DNA from: an uncultured Bacteroidales bacterium
Lineage (GTDB): Bacteria; Bacteroidota; Bacteroidia; Bacteroidales; UBA932
DNA: 64,000 nucleotides
Assembly (NCBI GenBank): GCA_944326305.1
Contig: CALVDL010000005.1
Location: forward strand, 62,001 to 126,000
Direction of reading: 5' to 3'
The position numbers and the translations under genes are program-made. Each line of letters begins with the position of its first letter. The stretch's first letter is position 1. Below are positions 60,039 to 64,000 of this stretch, piece by piece. Under the pieces are notes generated by a model that saw only the letters and a list, made by a program, of their open reading frames with translations, ran no database searches and was not told the DNA's origin.

Positions 60039-60947
60039 CTATTCGTTTTCAGGGTTGATCCTCAGGTCCGCGACAAGGAAATAGTGGTCGCTCGGGTAAA
60101 TCCCGTCCCTGCTGTCCTTGACTATCGACGAGGACAGGGGTTCCACAGGGCCTTTGGTGAATATGAAGTCTATCCTCTTGCCTGGATTCTTCGGCTTGTA
60201 TTCCGCTCCCTGGAAAAGATGGCAGGTGAACTGGTCCGCCTCCCCCTCATGTAGGCCGGAATACACGTCATCCCATCCGGCCCCCACAAGGGTCGTGACG
60301 GCAGGCTGTGTCTTGCCGGAATTGAAGTCGCCGCACAGTATCTGCGGAAAGTCCTCCAGATACTGGCCAGCCTCCGCGGCTATCATCATAGACTGGTTGC
60401 GCTTGGCCTCCTCCGACTTGTGGTCGAGATGCACGTTCATGACGCGGAACTCGGCTCCGGTCTTCCTGTCGCGGATGCGCACCCAGTTGCAGTGCCTCGC
60501 CCTGTTCGTGTTCCAGGAGCAGCTGCCGGCAATCAGAGGTGTCTCGGACAGCCAGTAGGAACCGGAAGAGACAAACTCGTAACGTGATTTACGGAAGAAT
60601 ATCACGTTCTTGGCGATATTGTGGTACCCTTCGGTGTACGGGTCCATTTCAGGTCCCGGAAAACCGAACGCGAAGTACTCCTTCAGGTTCTCCTCCATGA
60701 AGGCATCTGAATCATATACCACCTCCTGCATGCATATTATGTCCGCATCATAGGACTTTATCACATCGAGGCAGATGTCTTTCCTCTCATTCCACGGACG
60801 GCCGGGATGGCCTTCATCAGCTTCAAGGCCGGTCACCCTGATATTGCAGGTCATGACCCTGTGCACTGTCCTGTCTTTCGCTTCGCAGACCCCGGAGGCG
60901 GCGAGCAGTGCCGCGAGGGCGGCAAAAACCATGAGTTTATTTTTCAT
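60039..60947 (-). CDS. Exported endonuclease/exonuclease/phosphatase family hydrolase
   Basis: A 302-residue protein with a signal peptide (MKNKLMVFAALAALLAASGVCEA). The EEP fold motifs are all present: VMTCNIRV, ADIICMQEV (metal Glu), VMNVHLDHKSEEA, ILCGDFNS (Asp-Asn) and the final SDHYFLVADL. Exported bacterial members hydrolyse phosphodiesters or sugar and inositol phosphates. With the histidine phosphatase 13 nt downstream it may form a phosphate-scavenging pair. Own -7 box at 60972-60979. Confidence 0.9.
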   Translation of the reverse strand: MKNKLMVFAALAALLAASGVCEAKDRTVHRVMTCNIRVTGLEADEGHPGRPWNERKDICLDVIKSYDADIICMQEVVYDSDAFMEENLKEYFAFGFPGPEMDPYTEGYHNIAKNVIFFRKSRYEFVSSGSYWLSETPLIAGSCSWNTNRARHCNWVRIRDRKTGAEFRVMNVHLDHKSEEAKRNQSMMIAAEAGQYLEDFPQILCGDFNSGKTQPAVTTLVGAGWDDVYSGLHEGEADQFTCHLFQGAEYKPKNPGKRIDFIFTKGPVEPLSSSIVKDSRDGIYPSDHYFLVADLRINPENE

Positions 60948-60971
60948 AGAGTGATTTTAATGTAAATCGGA

Positions 60972-60979
60972 CAAACGTA
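60972..60979 (-). promoter_or_regulatory. -7 box for the EEP/phosphatase pair
   Basis: The minus strand reads TACGTTTG, 24 nt before the ATG at 60947, fitting TAnnTTTG. It separates this unit from the FAD-oxidoreductase gene upstream. Confidence 0.5.
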
Positions 60980-61024
60980 TCCAAATAATATTATAATGGT
61001 GTATAAAATTTTCTTACAATTCCT

Positions 61025-62392
61025 TCAGGGCCGCAGATACGCCCCGGTATCAACAAGTTCACGCTGCAGTTTCTTCACGTCCACCTCAGATACCGGGACG
61101 CCGTCCAGGATTGCGATTCCGGCAGCCCGGCCCGCAGCCTCTCCCATAGCCATGCATGTGGACATGACCCTTGCAGAGGCCATTGCCTCATGTGTCATGG
61201 AGGCACACCGCCCTGCCACCAGCAGGTTGCCGACCTTTTCCGGGACAAGCATCCTGTACGGGAGGTCATAGCAGTCCTCGCACCAGTGCATAGTACAGTC
61301 GTCTCCTACACTGTGGTGTATGTCCACAGGATAGCTCGCAACACCTATCGCATCATCGAAATGCCTGCAGGAGAGTATGTCGTCCGCCGTAAGGACGTAT
61401 TTCCCCACAATGACGCGGCTCTCCCTGATTCCCATGAAAGGAGCCACCCTGTCGATCCAGGCGTTCCTGAAACCAGGTATATAGTCCTGGAGATACCTGC
61501 GGATCTCCGGAATCTGTTCTATGGCAAGCATTTCGCCCCTGGTGTAGCTGTCCGGCGAGGTGGAGTCCGTTCCGTTTACACGTGTCATGTTGACCCAGAT
61601 CTCGTCATCCGCAATCCCCGTGATGAGGATGGTCCTCGCCACCGGGATAGAATATCCGGCGGCCCTGGCCCGGAGTATCTGCTTCCTGAAGCCGACGGTA
61701 ATGAATTTCCCTTCCCTGAACTGCTCCGGAGGCATGGTGTCCATATCGAACTCGTCGCTGTGGTTGACTATGGCATCCCTCAGGGCAGGGACATCCACAC
61801 CCTTCATCGAGAACATCAGTGTAGGAGGCTGCATCCCTCCGTCGGAGTCGCCCTTGCGGCACTCGACGCCGGAGAGGAAGGCGACATCCCCGTCTCCGGT
61901 GCAGTCGATCACGGTCTTCGCGAGAATGGCCTCGCGGCCCTCCTTGCTCTCGATTATCACCCCTTTAAGCGCATCTCCGTCCTTTATCGCACCGGCACAG
62001 AATACATACATCAGTATATCCACCCCGGCTTCCCGCAGCATGTCCAGTGCCTCGGACTTGACAGCTTCAGGATCGATGATGGTAAGGCTCACATGCAGAC
62101 GGCACGGCTTGTGAGCGCAGGCGGCGCCCCTGGCCTCAAGCCTGTCGATGAACTTCTGCGGCAGGCCCTTGATTATCTGGTTGCCCTTCCTGCCGAGGAA
62201 GCCCAGTATAGGCAGGCCTATTGTCATGTTCCCTCCGAGATAGCCCCTGTTCTCTATCAGCATTACCTTCACACCTTTCCTTGCGGCTGCACATGCCGCC
62301 ATTATACCGGCCGGTCCTCCTCCGACCACAAGGACATCAGTCTCGCACTTGACCCTGATGCTGCGTTGAGGTTCAATTATTGTCTTGTCCAT
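61025..62392 (-). CDS. FAD-dependent oxidoreductase (FAD_oxidored family)
   Basis: The 455-residue flavoprotein has DVLVVGGGPAGIMAACAAARKG (Rossmann GxGxxG, about 20-41) and the family signature IENRGYLGGNMTIGLPILGF. Also visible are KTVIDCTGDGDVAFLSGVECRKGDSDGGMQPPTLMFSM and the C-terminal NLLVAGRCASMTHEAMASARVMSTCMAMGEAAG. No export signal is seen. In this family many members sit in carbohydrate loci and oxidise unknown sugars or sugar acids. Here it follows an MFS transporter (49 nt) and a ribulokinase-like kinase, so a catabolic role is likely. Confidence 0.87.
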   Translation of the reverse strand: MDKTIIEPQRSIRVKCETDVLVVGGGPAGIMAACAAARKGVKVMLIENRGYLGGNMTIGLPILGFLGRKGNQIIKGLPQKFIDRLEARGAACAHKPCRLHVSLTIIDPEAVKSEALDMLREAGVDILMYVFCAGAIKDGDALKGVIIESKEGREAILAKTVIDCTGDGDVAFLSGVECRKGDSDGGMQPPTLMFSMKGVDVPALRDAIVNHSDEFDMDTMPPEQFREGKFITVGFRKQILRARAAGYSIPVARTILITGIADDEIWVNMTRVNGTDSTSPDSYTRGEMLAIEQIPEIRRYLQDYIPGFRNAWIDRVAPFMGIRESRVIVGKYVLTADDILSCRHFDDAIGVASYPVDIHHSVGDDCTMHWCEDCYDLPYRMLVPEKVGNLLVAGRCASMTHEAMASARVMSTCMAMGEAAGRAAGIAILDGVPVSEVDVKKLQRELVDTGAYLRP

Positions 62393-62441
62393 AATATCAG
62401 TATTTAATTTGATTTTCCCGGTTCCTGAAAATTGTCCCGTA

Positions 62442-63743
62442 TTATTTGACTGTCTCTTTCCTGACCATCTTCCACAGGATCAGGGACGAGATAAGGTGCA
62501 TGACGCCCATTACGGCGAAAAGGAGATTGCCCATATGGGCGAGCAGCGAGCCTATGAAAATGTTGAATACAGCACCTCCCACCGCTCCGGCACCGGCCGT
62601 TATTCCGACGACGCTGGCCACATTCTTCACAGGGAACGCCTCCGCTATCACCACGCAGATGGTGTAGAGCCAGCTCAGGCACATTATCGCGATAAGGCTG
62701 AATATGGCGACGACAAGCAGTATCCTGCCGTCAAAAGGTATCGAAGCGCACTGGCTGACATACGGGACCGCGACGCACAGAGGGGCCACGAACGAAATGC
62801 TTATCATCATGACCTTGCGGGCTTTGAGCGCCGGCATCCCCTTCTTTACCAGATGGTCGGACCAGACGGAGGAGAGTATCCCGCCGATGGCCCCGAAAAG
62901 GAAAGGCACTCCGCCGATATACTGTATCATATCCAGTGTCTCCTGGTGGCTCAGCCCCTGCATCTGTCCCATCTGCCTCAGATAGCCGGGCAGCCAGAAA
63001 CAGCAGAAATACCATACAGGGTCGCTTATCATCCTGATGAGGAGCACTCCCCAGAGGCTTCTGGTGCCCCAGAGCCCTTTCCATGTGAAATACGGCTCCT
63101 CCGCAGCAGGTCCGGCCTCCGCGTCACGGTCCATAGTCACCGCGAGCACGTCAGGAGAAGGGTTCCTGTATACGAAAAGCCATATCAGGGCAATCACGAG
63201 CCCTGCGACACCGGAGACGATGAACACCTCATTCCACGGCAGGTACCTCGAGATCCATGCTATCACTAAAGGAGCTATCACCGTCCCGAGGGAGCCGCCG
63301 GCGGTACACAGGCTGTTGGCCGTTGCCCTGTGGCGCTTCTCGAACCATACGGTGACGGCCACGATCTGCCCGGCGAATATGGTAGGCTCCGCAAGGCCGA
63401 GTATGCCGCGGCATACGGTAAAGAGGACGACATCATTGGCCAGACCACCGCCGATACATGCCAGCGACCATGCGACAATCCCCGCGAACATTACCGGCTT
63501 CGGACCGAACCTGTCTACAAGGATGCCGGACACAGGGTACATGACGGCATAGCAGATGAGGAACACGTTCACTATCCACGCGTATTCCATGTCGCCGATT
63601 GAAAAATAGTCAAGTATCTCGGGCTTGAGAATAGATAGCAGCTGCCTGTCGAGATAGTTGCAGATGATGGCGATGAATATCGTCGCCACGATGAACAGCC
63701 TTCTTTTGCTGTGGATTTCCTTTGCGGCCATTGGTTTAAACAT
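62442..63743 (-). CDS. MFS transporter, anion:cation symporter (hexuronate) type
   Basis: The product is 433 residues from MFKPMAAKEIHSKRRLF, with 12 TM. NYLDRQLLSILKPEI and YAWIVNVFLICYAVMYPVSGILVDRFGPKPVM are typical of the ACS/ExuT-GudP family, as is FAGQIVAVTVWFEKRHRATANSLCTAGGSLGTVIAPLVIAWI. The family imports sugar acids such as galacturonate or glucarate. The much longer frame (to 63905) runs antisense-free through the kinase gene and is rejected. The ATG at 63743 overlaps the kinase stop by 8 nt; 63731 is the alternative. Confidence 0.87.
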   Translation of the reverse strand: MFKPMAAKEIHSKRRLFIVATIFIAIICNYLDRQLLSILKPEILDYFSIGDMEYAWIVNVFLICYAVMYPVSGILVDRFGPKPVMFAGIVAWSLACIGGGLANDVVLFTVCRGILGLAEPTIFAGQIVAVTVWFEKRHRATANSLCTAGGSLGTVIAPLVIAWISRYLPWNEVFIVSGVAGLVIALIWLFVYRNPSPDVLAVTMDRDAEAGPAAEEPYFTWKGLWGTRSLWGVLLIRMISDPVWYFCCFWLPGYLRQMGQMQGLSHQETLDMIQYIGGVPFLFGAIGGILSSVWSDHLVKKGMPALKARKVMMISISFVAPLCVAVPYVSQCASIPFDGRILLVVAIFSLIAIMCLSWLYTICVVIAEAFPVKNVASVVGITAGAGAVGGAVFNIFIGSLLAHMGNLLFAVMGVMHLISSLILWKMVRKETVK

Positions 63744-64000
63744 AAAAATGATCCATGAACGAACCCAATGATATGTACCGCCTGTACCTGGCGTCAAGAA
63801 CCGGTGCGGAATTTCCGTCAGGGGTGTATTCCGTGCGGCACGGCGGACACATGCGGCTCTGCGCCTCAGGGACGGATGCATATATGCCGGATGCCACTGC
63901 GGCATTCACAGCGGCGCCCAGGGCGCAAGGCAGGCTGCTGCCGGAAACCTTGATAGGCTTCCCGGTGACATTGGCGAGCATCTGCATTATGAAAGGGGAC
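63736..64000 (-). CDS. Ribulokinase-like FGGY kinase, C-terminal end (partial)
   Basis: The frame is open to the window edge; 87 codons are visible. MLANVTGKPIKVSGSSLPCALGAAVNAAVASGIY is the terminal ATPase motif of FGGY kinases. The ribulokinase-style continuation has PEAQSRMCPPCRTEYTPD and ends YRRYISLGSF. L-ribulokinase phosphorylates L-ribulose in arabinose breakdown, but other FGGY sugars cannot be excluded from this fragment. It directly precedes the MFS transporter in one operon. Confidence 0.8.
   Translation of the reverse strand, partial: SPFIMQMLANVTGKPIKVSGSSLPCALGAAVNAAVASGIYASVPEAQSRMCPPCRTEYTPDGNSAPVLDARYRRYISLGSFMDHFYV

Noticed and set aside
61190..62407. 405-codon plus-strand open frame opposite the FAD oxidoreductase
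   Set aside because: It mirrors codon positions of a well-supported flavoprotein gene; the translation is rich in His/Arg/Pro with no domain.
62442..63905. N-terminal extension of the MFS transporter to 63905
   Set aside because: The extra 54 codons overlap the kinase coding sequence on the same strand and are Arg-rich; the family starts near 63743.

Overview
The window is a chromosomal stretch of a Bacteroidales bacterium with fairly high GC. Four things point there: Bacteroidetes-type promoters (TAnnTTTG -7 boxes, two or three with a TTTG/TTG -33 box 19-20 nt upstream), fimbrillin and NigD lipoproteins, a TonB-dependent receptor with a carboxypeptidase-like N-terminal domain, and HU-CCDC81, DUF4922/SpoIID and ThrE-pair genes. 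A Rikenellaceae/Alistipes-like source is possible, but genus cannot be decided from the sequence alone. Almost all of it is dense, operon-packed core genome. There is no rRNA, CRISPR, prophage or intact insertion sequence.

Layout. 1-2553 (+): 3' end of rbfA, a LolC/E-type permease and an AraC regulator. 2579-10554 (-): a DPP IV-type peptidase, then the operon glnS, a 4-helix-bundle membrane protein, trkH and a RecD-like helicase. 10747-14792 (-): a TonB-dependent receptor with a beta-helix surface lipoprotein. 14793-16414: a gene-poor repeat island holding a duplicated 96-bp coding remnant, three REP-like palindromes and a dispersed CTGCAGGTGTGC motif. 16415-24238 (-): a six-gene fimbrial operon (DUF3575, DUF5119, three fimbrillins, a large DUF4906-like lipoprotein). 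It carries three G/C homopolymer tracts of 8-9 nt, one just upstream of the operon -7 box. Its distal half is AT-rich, and the change of composition falls inside one fimbrillin gene. 24288-29466 (-): glycosyltransferase, DUF4922-SpoIID fusion and AmpG-like transporter, each joined by a 4-nt ATGA overlap. 29531-35709 (-): HU-CCDC81 membrane protein, acyl-ACP thioesterase, YidE/AspT-like transporter, ThrE pair, DUF6064-like protein and NUDIX hydrolase.

35860-36498: tRNA-Asn with promoter and terminator, followed by a broken higBA toxin-antitoxin remnant. 36668-41491 (-): nadK, uppS, bamA, ompH (NAD phosphorylation, lipid carrier and outer-membrane assembly). 41594-45843 (+): pdxJ, a second OmpH-like protein, a glycosyltransferase with a TTG start, and a LysM/periplasmic-binding-fold protein. 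45821-49854 (-): trxB, bamD, rpoZ, recN. 49978-52612 (+): NigD-like lipoprotein, ECF sigma factor, and a protein combining an anti-sigma-like inner segment with an outer-membrane barrel. 52738-52811: tRNA-His. 52964-55648 (-): a carboxyltransferase of the OadA/PycB family whose carrier domain lacks the biotinyl lysine, then an SDR. 55747-56989 (+): Fur-family regulator and a barrel protein. 57022-60947 (-): bcp with a glycosyltransferase, then an EEP-family hydrolase with a histidine acid phosphatase. 61025-64000 (-): ribulokinase-like kinase (cut by the window end), MFS transporter and FAD-dependent oxidoreductase, probably a sugar or sugar-acid locus.

Most unusual parts: the homopolymer tracts and mosaic gene of the fimbrial operon, the repeat island next to it, the carboxyltransferase without a biotin lysine, and the GT/DUF4922-SpoIID/AmpG operon.
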